Part shown: positions 46,583 to 57,910 of the stretch, in pieces | Position numbering within the stretch: the stretch's first letter is position 1 | Layout: every line of letters starts with the position of its first letter | NCBI GenBank assembly: GCA_039566865.1 | Contig: CM076947.1 | Coordinates: 7,385,501-7,449,500 of the forward strand | Origin: Aurelia coerulea | Lineage: Eukaryota; Cnidaria; Scyphozoa; Semaeostomeae; Ulmaridae | DNA length: 64,000 nt | Direction: 5' to 3' | Translations under genes and position numbers: made by a program | Notes under the pieces: generated by a model | Database searches by the model: none | What the model saw: the letters and a program-made list of their open reading frames with translations, nothing else | What the model was told of the DNA's origin: nothing

Positions 46583-46870
46583 TAAAGTGCAAGTTGTGAG
46601 TTGCAGTTGCGAGTTACACTTATTATGCGACTTATGAGTTGCGAGTTGCACTTAATTTGTGAGTTGCGAGTTGAACGAAAGTTGTGAGTTGGAAACTCAA
46701 AGTGCGAGTTGGAAACTCAAAAGTGCGAGTTGAAATTAAAATCACGAGTTGCCTGGTTTCTTTTCTAGTGGACTGGTAAAGTGCGAGTTGCGAGTTGCGA
46801 GTTGTTGTTTTCTGCGAGTTGCGAGTAAAAAGTGAAAAGTGCGAGTTGGTACATTTAAAATGCGAGTTCG
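46583..46870. repeat. Degenerate GCGAGTTG heptamer/octamer repeat
   Basis: About twenty copies of TGCGAGTT or close variants (GTGAGTTG, GCAAGTTG) in about 290 bp, some tandem (GAGTTGCGAGTTGCGAGTTG), some spaced by AAAGTG. It lies between 46583 (AAAGTGCAAGTTG) and 46870 (TGCGAGTTCGG). It may be a subterminal-repeat element or a decayed satellite; no TIRs are visible. Confidence 0.6.
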
Positions 46871-46973
46871 GTAAAAAACCTCAGATTTTCCATCTATTGC
46901 TGCTAAAACACCGTGATTTTTTGGAGAGCCTTTGTCAAGATCAGGGGAGTTAAAGAACCAAGGATTAATTTAA

Positions 46974-47527
46974 CCCTATCTGACCTGGGGGGCGGATTGG
47001 CCCCCCCTAGTACATTTTTGCTTACACCGTTTTCCACACATGCAGCAGGCCTCTGATACTTCGTAAGTCTAACTTTGTATCATAGAGCAATAAAATTGCA
47101 ACAATTTTGACATTCTATTTTTAGCCTTGTTTCTATGGTTACCAATTTTTCATACTGCACTCTATGAAAAACATACTTCGTATCTCTTTTAATCATGTTT
47201 AATTGGTCCAATTAAGTCTAAATTAAGAATTTATATATATTTTGATCTATCTCTTTCATTTCTTTATGAAAAATAAAGTTTCATGACCTTTTAGCAACCT
47301 TTCAATTATTTGACGTCATATGACATCATAATGATCATCATGCTCTAGCAACAACAACAACATCGCTAAATGGATTATGATTTCAAATATTCATTGTTTA
47401 CATAATGAACTACCTTTGTGCCAAGTTTGGCTATCATATCTCTTATGACAACAGAGATAAACAGGGGGGGGGGCGGAATCGGCCCCCCCAGGCATTGAGT
47501 GTTTCAAATCACCCAGGTCAGATAGGG
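46974..47527. mobile_element. TTAA element with G/C hairpins, member 1
   Basis: The ends CCCTATCTGACCTGG and CCAGGTCAGATAGGG are perfectly inverted with TTAA on both sides (46970-46973 and 47528-47531). Just inside each end is a G-tract/C-tract hairpin (GGGGGGCGGATTGGCCCCCC on the left). The 554-bp body is non-coding and AT-rich. A TTAA target and CCC start suit piggyBac-type mobilisation, which is inference. Confidence 0.8.
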
Positions 47528-48604
47528 TTAAGGTTCTTATTAAATGCTGTAGTGCTATATCTAGTAGGTCGGTAGCAGAAATTCAAACTTTTATCTAATA
47601 AACTAAACACATGTATAGAAAAAGTGTGTTTACTTAAGTTTATAATTCGTCCATTTGGGTCATTTTTAAGTCTACAATTCTCTCAAAGTTTCTTTGTAGT
47701 AGAGCGAATCTTCTTACTTGTTTGTTAAAATATCTTGAAGACACTCATCTATGTCTGTTCGGGGGCTGGAGCTGAAACAGCCAAACTCATTGGACCTTAA
47801 AAGTCCAGCTGATACAGTATAATAACTTAGTAAGATATAAAATTACAAATCTTCTCCATTAGGTCTCTCTGGGTGTGTTGGAAAAAAATGAAAACGACAG
47901 CAGTGAACTTGTAGAAATTAAGCAACATTTTCATACTTATGTAACAAGGACAGATGTCATTTTTGACCAATCAGCGCGTTTGTTTACATCCGTGAGATTA
48001 ACCAATCATGTTGGAGGTGAAGTCATCTATTTTCACGAAGCTGTGGACAGAGCATAACAAATACCACACCTCACAAACCTCGCGTTGTGCAAGGGTATTT
48101 TTGATCTTTCATGAAAATTATAACTTTTTCCTTTAAAATGGGAGTTTATCTAAATTTCAGTCGCCTCGGTTTTTGACATTTTACTTGGATGCGGAGAAAT
48201 TAAACTTTTAATATCGGCCTAAAAAAATTCACACCCCATGCGGATAGGCCTATCGAGCAGGCATCTCCAACGCATCGTCTCGTGCTCTTCCGAAGCCTTA
48301 CGCATTTGCAATCTTTGTTGTCTCCTTTTAACCAAGTTATTTGGCATTTTAAGCCAATATTTAAACCTAAAACCCCCCAACCGCGCCGAATGATGAACCA
48401 CTTCCCGTGCGGAAGTGAAAGCAGAGCAAAGGTTATCCTTACCTCGTCTTCACTCTGAGTTGAAGTTTTTATTAATCAATCAATGCTGAAACAGACTAGG
48501 CCAATCGAAAGATCAGAGATGAGATTAATTCCACATCGCTATCAACGAAGAAGAATAATACATAGTTCAAGAGTTACATCGTCTCATACTTTAACTGCTT
48601 TAAC

Positions 48605-48998
48605 CTATCCACGGGGAGCTGCTAAATGGGACCATTCATTGATATCTGCCACAAGGGTCAGCACTCTCGCAGATCGATGCCTCTCTCGTTCTTCCTCTGA
48701 TGATCCAAGCATGTTATCATCATTAAAATCTGGGATGTCATCATCGTTATCTGCATTAGCTTCATCTTGACCACTCACAACGTCATCTTCATCTTCTTGA
48801 TGGCCAAAGGAACCACTCAACACTGCTTCGTTTGCCTTCCTCCCCAATGATGCGACTTTTGACTTCAGAGTGTCATCAAACACAGGACTAACATCGAGGT
48901 TCGGTAGGATGCACTCCACGTGAAAGGAATGGCCACATCCCAAGAACAACTTCCAAAGATGACTCGATCGTGTACATAGGATTTTGTCGCATTTTCTG
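48605..48998 (-). CDS. Exon with RING-like Cys/His motif
   Basis: On the minus strand an exon opens after the acceptor CTTGCACAG (48999) and reads CDKILCTRSSHLWKLFLGCGHSFHVECILP, a RING-type Cys/His start (C-x4-C ... C-x-H-x2-H-x2-C). The second zinc half is not visible. A coil and a very acidic stretch follow (HQEDEDDVV, NADNDDDIPDF), then SSEEERERHRSARV. It may be part of a longer gene or captured by an element. No companion exons were found with confidence. Confidence 0.4.
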
Positions 48999-49667
48999 TG
49001 CAAGATTAAAAGGTGAGCCTTTACATTTTACGTTTACCAATGAAGTTTTAATTTATGGCTTGATAACGGGCTATGTATGCTTGAAACATCGTGCTTATTT
49101 CAATTCGCATCAAAGTGCTTATATTTTACTTTATTTTATATTTGTTTATCATTGTACAATTGCCAGGAAGATTTTTTTGAGGTTTTAATTTGCTTGCATA
49201 CCCTTTCCCTGCCAAACAAATAGAATTGGAAAACATCCAAGATTTGGCCACACAAGTGAAATAAATTTTACACGCTGCTGCAAGAAACTTTTCAATTAAA
49301 AAAGCTACAAAAGCTATTGAGAGTCACAAAATTAATGATGGACCTTTTGTTTTCAAATGCAACAACCTTTCCTTGATAGCAAGCTTGAAGGGATTGTACG
49401 TTTTGAGTGGACACAAATTCTTGAACCCAGACAAAGAACTTATTTTACTGGTGTTGAGATTTTCAAACCTTTTCCTCCCCCTCCATGTTGTGGAAGGTTG
49501 TGAAGAAAACCAGTTTTTTGGAAGAATGTGATTTCGGGGGGTTTTAGTGTTTTTTTTCACTTTATGAAATCCCCCTTGCTTGCTGCCTCAAAACACAGTG
49601 TATGGCATTGGCTAGCTATTATTTGTCTTTTGCCCCTTAAATCTTGTAAAGCCCCTTCAAACAATAA

Positions 49668-49791
49668 ACCAGTTCACAGTTCTCGGAAAACAATCCGTGC
49701 ACATTAATGTATGCGCACTTTTGTGATGAAAAATGATGTATGCAAATAGTTTTCATCCATGTGCAGACACATTTTGAAACTGTGAAATGGT
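49668..49791. mobile_element. Short palindromic MITE, member 1
   Basis: ACCAGTTCACAGTT at the left and AACTGTGAAATGGT at the right are imperfect inverted repeats of a ~124-bp non-coding element. A second member is at 61157-61271 with the same termini. No target duplication can be defined. Confidence 0.55.
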
Positions 49792-49826
49792 GTATTAGAA
49801 ATATAGACCATACAAAAATTTAAACA

Positions 49827-50203
49827 CCGAAATAGCTCTATTAAGGCTAGGGGGCTTATTTAATTTTGAACACTCCAGAGGGGCATAATAGAGATTGGGC
49901 TTATTTGAGAAGGGGGGGAGCTTATTCTCAAAATCAAATGACAATGATGGTTTTGATACATAGCTTTTTAGTTTTTTCATATTTTGTGGATTCAACATAC
50001 AATTTTACAAGTCAAATTACATCAATTCAACACAGTTTTCTCTCAAACTAATTAAAGTTAACATGCAAACTTATTAAGCTCAGTAAAGGGAAAATTGTTG
50101 GCAACCTCTTAGAATTTGATAAAAGTTGGGGGGAGGGCTTATTTAAAATTTTGGCTCAGGGGAGAGGCTTATTAAAGAGGGGGTCTTAATAGAGCTTTTA
50201 CGG
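49827..50203. mobile_element. MITE with GGGCTTATT subterminal repeats
   Basis: The left end CCGAAATAGCTCTATTAAG and right end CTTAATAGAGCTTTTACGG are inverted over ~19 bp with a few mismatches. Several GGGCTTATT words lie inside both ends (about 49850, 49895, 50135, 50165). No coding capacity. Target duplication unclear. Confidence 0.55.
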
Positions 50204-50577
50204 CAAGGCTTTTTAGGGTTAGGTTGATTTCCAAGGGTTCTGAAACCAAGAGGCAGAACTTTCTGTGTGACTGTGGTATCCCCAAAAATATTTTGAAGTT
50301 TCCATTTTGACACATCCTTTCGTTGTCCATGGACTCGGGGAAGCTGAATTGCCTTTCCGCCATTTTCATTGATGGCTTTGAAGTTGGTTGTTAGGAAGCT
50401 AGCTGCCTTCACTTTCAAATAATCGTCTTTCATATAGGATCTACTGTAGAATAATGGGAAGTTGTGGATGAAATGGGTAATGTCAAAAATGTGGATAAAG
50501 TTTGCTCAGCTTTTTTTGCAGTTTTTTTCAAGCTCTCTGCTCTAACTACTTTCGCTGCCATCATTAACCCTATTTTA

Positions 50578-51455
50578 ACCGGGGGGGGGGGGCGTTTTTC
50601 GCCCCCCCTGTCGGATTTTTTTTAATAGCTCCCAAACGATGCTACTTACAATGCTGAAACTCCTTGACTTTTCCTAAAATTTAGTTGGCAATCAGAAAAT
50701 AGAAATTTCAATACCTATTGTCTGATCACGTGACCACCACATGCCCATATTTGGAGAGTGGTCACAAAGAAATTCTTTAAAACGGCTATAATTTCTTCCT
50801 TTGTTACTAAATCTCAATAATATATATACCATTCGATTCCTCTCAATGAGTACTTTCATTTGATATATAATTTATTCATATTTGCTGACATCAGCAATTT
50901 ATTATTTCTATGACGTCATCAATCTTTATAACGTCATATTCCTAATGAATGAGTAATTTTTTCATGCAAAACTGATGTAATTACTTCACATATCGATGAA
51001 GGTACTTGATTTCACCAATAATATGCAAAATTAATGGTTTTAAATCATTATTATTGAGCTAACAATTTTGCATTGAATCAAATTTTCATTATTTAATTAG
51101 TTAATTTATTAGAAGCCACAAATATCCGTATGAAGCCATATAAAACTACAAACTAATGGTGTCAAGCAGGTATTTGGATGGTTTTTTGCCAATTTTAGCA
51201 AGCTATTTGCTAATTATGGGCCTTTTTCTGCAAATAGCTCGATTTTCTCAAAATTTGCATTGTTTTTGGTTGCCTAGCAACCAATCACGTGACTATTGAT
51301 TGATTGATGCTATTTTTAGATTCTCCTTAGTTCAATTATGACACAGTGCAAGTTTCATTGTCATAGCTGTTATACTTGCGGAGAAAAACAGGGGGGGCGA
51401 AAAATGCCCCCCCCCCGGTAGAAAATCACATTTTTTTTACCCGGTTAAAATAGGG
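50578..51455. mobile_element. TTAA element with G/C hairpins, member 2
   Basis: The ends CCCTATTTTAACCGGG and CCCGGTTAAAATAGGG are perfect inverted repeats with TTAA at 50574-50577 and 51456-51459. Inside the left end G12-CGTTTTTCG-C6 and inside the right end G6-CGAAAAATG-C10 form hairpins. The interior (TGCTGACATCAGCAA, TGACGTCAT, ATTTGATATATAATT) matches member 3 in inverted orientation. 878 bp, non-coding. Confidence 0.8.
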
Positions 51456-51583
51456 TTAAGGTTGATTTATCAGTTTAGGATCTACTATTTTCCAGCAATC
51501 GACATACCCATTTTATCCCCAGCCTACCCAATTTACCCATGCAGACCCTACTAACATATATTTAACTAACAATTTTAGAAATA

Positions 51584-52008
51584 ATGAGGAGCACTCAATT
51601 TACGATATTTTGCTCTTCAGCAAAGGGAAGGAAGACACTGCGACCAGGGGCAATCCCAACAAAGAATCTGCCCACAAAAAGTCATCCAACAGTAGCTTGT
51701 GTTGAAAGGAGACACATCAATATTGTCAAGGACGCTCAAGAAGAGAAGAAATTTGCATACAAAAGTTTCCAAAATTTAAAGCAGGGACTTCAGACACTAA
51801 GATCAAATTGGGTAGTAAGTGAACATGAGTCATTTGTTAACTTGCAGCTATTTGATAAAGAACTTGCTGTACCGAAATTCCACTTAAAGATTGATGAAGA
51901 TTTTGAACTTCATATTGCTGTTTTTAACTGGAAGTTGCCTTTGAACAACTTCCTCTACAATACATTTAGAAAGTCACTGAAGAACAGTAAACTAGCAGAA
52001 GTGATTTG
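51584..52008 (+). pseudogene. THAP/P-element-type transposase gene, part 1
   Basis: The frame from 51584 begins with the end of a THAP zinc-binding domain: RKTLRPGAIPTKNLPTKS contains the family's conserved Ala-x-Pro-Thr position. A basic region and coiled-coil-like helices follow. It breaks at 52008 where a MULE-like element is inserted, and resumes in register at 54896. The Cys part of the THAP domain should be on an earlier exon, which I did not find. THAP plus the downstream parts identify a P-element/THAP9-type transposase, which would cut and rejoin DNA. Here it is inactivated by the insertion and later lesions. Confidence 0.65.
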
Positions 52009-52510
52009 GGCTAACGTTATTCGACGAAATAACAAAATGGCGAAATAACGAAATAGCGAAATAACGAAATAGCGAAAAATGGCCTAACAGAAATATCATG
52101 ATTTTGAAACAGCGAAGATCACCAAAATATTGTAATGCTGAGCATTGGAAAACTTGTTTATTTTGTCTAGGAACCTGAAGGGTACTTCCGCATAATTATG
52201 CATTTTATTTGATTGGTATAAACAAAGACATCGCTTCATCGAATTGTTTTCAGAATATTCGAAGGGGAAAACCATTGCCTTAAAATCTCAAACACCTGCT
52301 ATTGCAGAAGAGTGATTACACCCCTCGGCAGTAAGGAAGTAAGCATTCGATTCTAAAGAAACTCATTCTAGTGAAGGCCTAAGCGAGCCCCCCAGGGGGG
52401 AGAGGAAGTACTTCACATATTTAGGGTACGGGTGCGTGACATCGGGAACGGCATAAATTTTCATGATTTTGGTATAAGTATAATGTCGGATATATATTTT
52501 CGGAAATTAA

Positions 52511-53403
52511 CCCTATCTGTACTGGGCGATTTTTTAGGTGTTTTATACTGGGGGGGGGGGGCGGTTTTAGCCCCCCCCCCCTCTTTTTCTCCAAAACTAC
52601 AAAAGATATAACAATAAGACTTACCCCTATTGTTCTTTAGACAATTGGCTATTCAAATATAACAATGAAAATTAATAAGTCACGTGATTCGTTGCTAGGC
52701 AACCGAAAAACTGACGAAAATTGGCAAATTTATACCTTCTTAACCAGAAAAATTCTATTTAATCAACCACTCAACTGATTTTCTCCAAATTTGTTTCAAA
52801 TAGTAGGAAACATGTCATAGTTCAAAAATACATACTTTGCAAAATTTTTTAGTTTCTATTTTTAGCACAATTAGCCTTAAATTAGCCTTTTGTTGCATGC
52901 ATTTACTTTCATCTCAGGTTTTTGCCAGTCCTACCCTTTTATCTGGTAAATATAGACTCAAAATGAATCAAATTAATAAGGTGAAGCAAATTAGACTAAA
53001 AAAATTTATATTTGACACTTCTTTATTAGGTAAATGACGTCATAAATGTGAATGACGTCATAGATATTAAATTTTGCTGACATCAGCAAATATGAAAAAA
53101 TTATATATCAAATGAAAGTACTCATCAAATGCAATCGAATGGTGCATGTTTGAGATCGATCAAGCAAACGACACGAAAACTACGGACATTTTAAGCTTTT
53201 TTTTGTTGACTACTCTCCAAATATGGTATTACTGTGGTCACATGATCAGTGGTAGAACAATGAAATGTTAAGAATTTAATTGCCTATGAAATTTGAGTAA
53301 AAGTCACCAAAACTGGTGGTTATATCTCTTGTCGTTTTAGCGTAACGCAGCAAAGTCTGGTAGGGGGGGCCAAAAACACCCCCCCCCCCCAGTACAAATA
53401 GGG
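52511..53403. mobile_element. TTAA element with G/C hairpins, member 3 (nested)
   Basis: The ends CCCTATCTGTACTGGG and CCCAGTACAAATAGGG are inverted with one mismatch, with TTAA at 52507-52510 and 53404-53407. Inside the left end a G12 run, CGGTTTTAG and a C10-12 run; inside the right end G7-CCAAAAACA-C12. The interior matches member 2 in the opposite direction (TGACGTCAT, TTTTGCTGACATCAGCAAA). It lies inside the MULE-like element, so it inserted there later. Confidence 0.78.
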
Positions 53404-53483
53404 TTAAAGCTTCCATGGCACGTCCCTGACCAAAACCTGGTCAATTACTCCCCCCCCTGGGAAGCGAACGGGCAGATAAGATT

Positions 53484-53870
53484 GGGCCAGGTCGAAAACG
53501 TGGAAACCGCGGAAAAACATTTGAAGTTTCTGAATGGCGAGAAATAGTGTTTATTTGTTAAAATATAGGCAAGAAAGCTCTAAATAAGCCAAATAATCCA
53601 TCAAGAAGACAAACAAGAAAGTTACGCGTTTTCGCCTTTGCTATAGGTGATTTTTTAAAACGCGGAAATGACTTTATATGAAATTTTATCAGTAGCTTTT
53701 CGCAAATATAGACGAGTAATATGTTAATATCCCTTTATGATGCTATGGGCGGACACAGCATGTTATGTCGCCATAATGAAGCAACAAAATAAACTTAGAG
53801 CCTCCTCCTTTGTAGAATAAATTTTTTTCCGCGTTTTCGAAAATCACCCATAGCAAAAACGAAAACGCGG
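53484..53870. mobile_element. hAT-type CG-hairpin MITE, fragment (nested)
   Basis: It starts GGGCCAGGTCGAAAACG and follows the 38194 family (ACATTTGAAGTTTCTGAATGG, hairpin words, GCATGTTATGTCGCC without the nested element). It stops at AAAACGCGG 53870 without the CGACCTGGCC end, so the right part is lost or this is a deletion derivative. Confidence 0.65.
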
Positions 53871-54116
53871 TGGTTATGGTTTACACCGATGACTGTATTG
53901 GGAAGAAAATTCAGATTCCAGGTTCAAACAGTTTCAGGCAATGAATTTGAAACAATTCTGCTACACTCATTTTTATAACAACAGCTTGTATGAAACGATT
54001 ACAGCTCCATTTTTCAGCTCCACACTCTAGTTGAAAGCTAAGAAACTTTTTACACTTAAAAATGTTTTGACAATGTACAGTAATGGCAAATTTTCTGACA
54101 TTGTTTTGAGTGCATA

Positions 54117-54560
54117 CACGTATTTTTTCTTATAAGAAACTGCTGGCTCCTTCGCAGTTCTGAAAGTTCGGTTTCCAACAAACAGCCTCTGCGACGGAGA
54201 GTGAACTGCTTATAAGAAACTCAACTCTCAGATCGCCAAAAAAATAAGAAACTCCAGTACTGGGAAAATGTAAGCTAAGAAACTATTTATTTTGATAAAG
54301 GAAATCCTTGACATGTTTTTATTCTACTTTCACTTGTTTCCTGTCTCATATTACTTGTAAGGTACTTGAGTAATGTCTAAACATTGGAAAGGCTTAAAAA
54401 ACCTTGTTTTGAAATGTTCACGAGGGCACAGGTAGTGAACATGAAGATTGTTATGGAACCTCTAAGAAACTCGTAAGAAACTCTGAGTATTCAAAATCTG
54501 ATAATTTTAAGAAACTTCCAGTACTGGCCCAAATTCTTAGTTTCTTATAAAAAATACGTG
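54117..54560. mobile_element. TA-TSD MITE with TTCTTATAAGAA ends (nested)
   Basis: The ends CACGTATTTTTTCTTATAAG and the inverted CTTATAAAAAATACGTG, with TA at 54115-54116 and 54561-54562. The interior repeats AAGAAACT words. The 444-bp element is non-coding. The TATAAGAAAC motif recalls the TA MITE at 31927 but the termini differ. Confidence 0.72.
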
Positions 54561-54895
54561 TATTGTGTTACTGCATTACTTGTTTCACAAAAAACTTTAT
54601 ATTCTGCCAACATTTTAATGAAACGATGTCTTTGTTTATACCCAATCAAATTAAATGCATAATTATGCGGAAGTACCCTTCAGATTCCTAGACAAAATAA
54701 ACAAGTTTTCCAATGCTCAGCATTACGATATTTTGGTGATCTTCGCTGTTTCAAAATCATGATATTTCTGTTAGGCCATTCTTTCGTTATTTCGCTATTT
54801 CGCTATTTCTTTATTTCGTTATTTTATTTTTTATTTCGTTATTTCGCTATTTCGTTATTTCGCTATTTCGTCGAATACCGTTAGCCAGTGATTTG

Positions 54896-55600
54896 TGATG
54901 TTGAAGAGACTAAAATTTGTGATGGTATCAGCAAGCAAGAGGCCAAGGCATCAGCAATAAAGCATGTCATCCCTAAGGCACTTAATTTTGATGACACTTT
55001 ACCATATCAGTTTGATCAATATTTTCGAGCAAATTCATGCCAAGTCTTGCAATCTAAAGAAGATTGCAGCCCAATGTATATTGACTGTGCCACTCATGAA
55101 ACAAAATGCATTAAGGAAGCTGCAAAAAGGCAAGTGATGGATCATAGGAGCATCACGGCAAAAGCCCCTCTTGCTGCCACCAGTCATTCTCGACTGAAAG
55201 CCACTGTCCTTGAGCAGCGAGCTAAGTGTAGCTTACTAGAAGAAAATATCAAAGAAATGGACAAAGAAATCGCAAAATCAAGTGTTACAGTTGATGATCA
55301 GCTTAGTGGAGATATCAATGAAATCATGACGAAGAATTTGGAAAAGGCATCTCCATTCATGCAATTATTTTGGCAAGAGCAGACAAAAAGCTTTGGTCAG
55401 GAAGCAAGGAGGTATCATCAGATGATCATCAGGTTTTGTTTATCAATTGCTGCCAAATCAGGATCTGCATACGATGAGCTACGCAATTCAGGGGTGCTTT
55501 GCCTACCCAGCCGTCGAACCCTCAGGGACTAAAGAAATGCCATACGCCCCCAAACAGGGTTCAATCTTGAGGTCATAAATGAAATAAAAGAGAGTTTATG
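54896..55600 (+). pseudogene. THAP/P-element-type transposase gene, part 2
   Basis: The frame continues from part 1 (Val-Ile, then Cys-Asp-Val-Glu) with a helical region, then LPSRRTLRD, a motif common at the start of the P-element-type catalytic core. A TAA at 55530-55532 stands where the family has Tyr (RTLRDY). After it the same frame reads RNAIRPQTGFNLEVINEIKE and ends at about 55600. The part is interrupted by a nonsense change in addition to the MULE-like insertion. Confidence 0.7.
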
Positions 55601-55725
55601 ATTGACGACGCGCCTGAACACGACGCACCTTGGAGCCCTGGTAACTAGTACGTAGCGCGTCGTGTTTCAGCTTTGGTTATGATTCTCGTCTTTTTAAGAC
55701 GCGCCAATGAATCCCGCATTTTAAA

Positions 55726-56351
55726 ATGGCGCCAAAAATCAAAATGGCAAATTTACAATTCGACTTGAATGATATCGCTAATTTAAATGACGAAGAGTTC
55801 TTGCTTTTATATAATGTAGACGGTCCAAGAAACCATCATCTTAGTTTACCATACTGGAAGTTTGATCCTTTCAATCTTGAAGAGATGGATGATGATGAAT
55901 GCCTTGTAGAATTTCGTTTTACCAAGGATGAGATATATGGCCTAGTTGCTACTTTTCGTCTCGAAGAAGACATACGCTGTTACAATGGTTGGGTAGCAGA
56001 TTCAGTAGAAGCTTTATGCATTTGCCTGAAGAGGCTTGCATACCCTTGTAGATATGCAGATATGGTCCCAAAGTTTGGCAGACCTGTTCCACAATTGTGT
56101 GCTTTTTCGAATAAAGTTATAGACATTTTGTTTGATCAGTACTCTTACCTTTTGGGGGACCTGAATCAACCATGGCTAGCACCTGAAAACCTTCAGATTT
56201 TTGCAAATGCTGTTTTTGCCAAAGGAGCAGCCCTGAATAACTGCTGGGGATTCATCGATGGGACAGTCCGGCCAATATGCAGACCAAGTAGAAACCAGCG
56301 AGTGGTGTATAAAGGACATAAAAGGGTGCATGCTTTAAAATTTCAATCTGT
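55726..56351 (+). pseudogene. PIF/Harbinger transposase, N-terminal part
   Basis: An open frame of about 209 residues from ATG 55726: an acidic N-terminus, a helical region, then CWGFIDGTVRPICRPSRNQR (first catalytic Asp about residue 178 in FIDGT) and YKGHKRVHALKFQSVV. This is the DDE_Tnp_4/HARBI1-type core up to the segment after the first Asp. Homology stops at about 56351, where minus-strand LINE sequence begins, so the second Asp and the Glu are missing and the gene is inactive. Confidence 0.8.
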
Positions 56352-57262
56352 GGTGGCCCGCAATAGCGCACTGACCTGATACCATATTGCAGGGTATTTT
56401 TTTGGGTTAGGAAAATATCATTTTTGGTGACTTGCTGTGTACCATATCGATGAACGGATTCAACTAAGTCAAAGAAAGAATGAAAACAAGAAGGAGAGAT
56501 CCTATTCACACAATCATATACAAAACTAAGCAGTTTCAGTTGGAAGAGATCATGCAATTTTAAAATCTTTAAGTCAGAAAAAATAGGTGTAGAAGGTGAA
56601 GTAAAATTTGCAAATGAAATTGCTTTAACAACTCTTTTCTGCAACAAGAATACTGGATTGATATATGTCTCATAGGTGAGACCCCAAACCAAAATTCCAT
56701 ATTGCAGGAAAGGTGAAAATAAAGAATTATAAAGACAGATCAAAACATTGATGGGTAGGAAATGTCTCACTTTGAAAAACATACCACAAGTCCTAGCAAG
56801 TTTTTTAGACAGCTCAGTTAGGTGATATTTCCATGACAGGTTTTCGTCCAAAAGAACACCAAGAAATTTGACATAACAAGTCTGCCTTACAGGAAGGTTT
56901 CCAATTTTGATGCTGACAGTTTCAGGAGAAGAATGTTGAGGAGACTTAAAAATTATAAAATTGGTTTTATCAATATTGAGTGACAGCTTGTTGACATCAA
57001 GCCACATTTTCACTTTTTTCAATTCCTTGTTAACCACATTCTGCAATTGAGCAAGACTTTCAGCTTCATAATAGATGTTAGTATCATCAGCAAATAAGTA
57101 AAAGGCTAGTTTTGAAGATGCAAGAGGTAAATCATTAATGTAAATTAAGAAGAGGAGAGGACCAAGAACAGAACCCTGTGGAACCCCACAGGTAACATTG
57201 AGATAGCTGGAATTAGATCCATTTATTGAAACATACTGTTTCCTGTCTTTACATACTTTTGA
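56352..57262 (-). mobile_element. Non-LTR retrotransposon reverse transcriptase fragment
   Basis: On the minus strand a ~300-residue open frame carries CGVPQGSVLGPLLFLIYIND, then LFADDTNIY (the active-site DD), LNIDKTNFIIF and KFLGVLLDENLSW. These are RT motifs of the jockey/CR1-like non-LTR group. The 5' part of RT and the endonuclease are missing (5' truncated at about 57262). The frame ends near IRSVRYCGP where it abuts the Harbinger fragment. No poly-A tail is present at that border, so a later deletion probably removed it. Confidence 0.85.
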
Positions 57263-57439
57263 GCGTTGTCGTGGTTGGTTGGTCCACAAAGTCGGTCCAT
57301 CCAATTTTGTTGAGGACCAACTTTTCCCTTATCGAGAAATTTTTGGACTGACTCAGAAATTATTGGGGGTGTCTCACCCCCCCCCTACCCACACCCCCCC
57401 CCCCTACCCACACCCCCCTAATGTGTGCCCCTGGACAAA

Positions 57440-57836
57440 TGGGCACATTAATTTGAACCCCTATTCTAAAATGAGAGTAAATTGGGCTGCTCAAGTCATG
57501 AGTGAGACTGTTGGCAAGATTATGGCCTCATATGGACCACCAGCTTCATCCGAGACAGCCAAGTTAATTTTGGTCGCAGACAAGTTTTTTCATTGTTGCA
57601 ATACCAGGTCATTAGAAGAGGGGGGCACACAAAGGAAAGCCTTATTTGATCCATATGTTTCAGAAAATGATGAGATATTTGTTTTTCTAAAGGATGGCTT
57701 TTTTAAATGTCTGAATGATTGGAAAGAGGCCATAGACCGTAGGCCAGGTGTTTATTCAAAGGAAGACAAGGCAAAGATGTTTCATAGCACTCAAACTTTT
57801 GAAGTGATCCAAACAAGAGTACTTTCACTGATATAA
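57440..57836 (+). pseudogene. THAP/P-element-type transposase gene, part 3
   Basis: The frame reads HINLNPYSKMRVNWAAQVMS, ASYGPPASSETAKLILVADK and FFHCCNTRS, a segment I recognise from the middle/C-terminal helical region of P-element/THAP9 transposases. It lies in the same orientation as parts 1 and 2. The exons with most of the RNase H core are absent, apparently replaced or displaced by the Harbinger and LINE fragments. It ends at 57836 with a stop, or with a splice site not identified. Confidence 0.65.
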
Positions 57837-57910
57837 TGTGTGAAATTTGTGCTTTGTCCTGGTTTCAAACGAGGGGTTTATCACTCCTAAAATCCTTGTA
57901 CACCTTTATA

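Larger units (their letters stand above)
52009..54886. mobile_element. MULE-like long-TIR element with 9-bp TSD
   Basis: The 2,878-bp insertion is flanked by AGTGATTTG at 52000-52008 and 54887-54895. Its ends GGCTAACGTTATTCGACG and CGTCGAATACCGTTAGCC open ~240-bp inverted arms (52009-52250 and about 54630-54886) rich in GAAATAACGAAATAGC repeats. Nine-base duplications with long TIRs are typical of Mutator-like elements. No transposase is inside. The middle holds nested elements: 52511-53403, 53484-53870 and 54117-54560. It splits the P-element-type gene. Confidence 0.85.
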
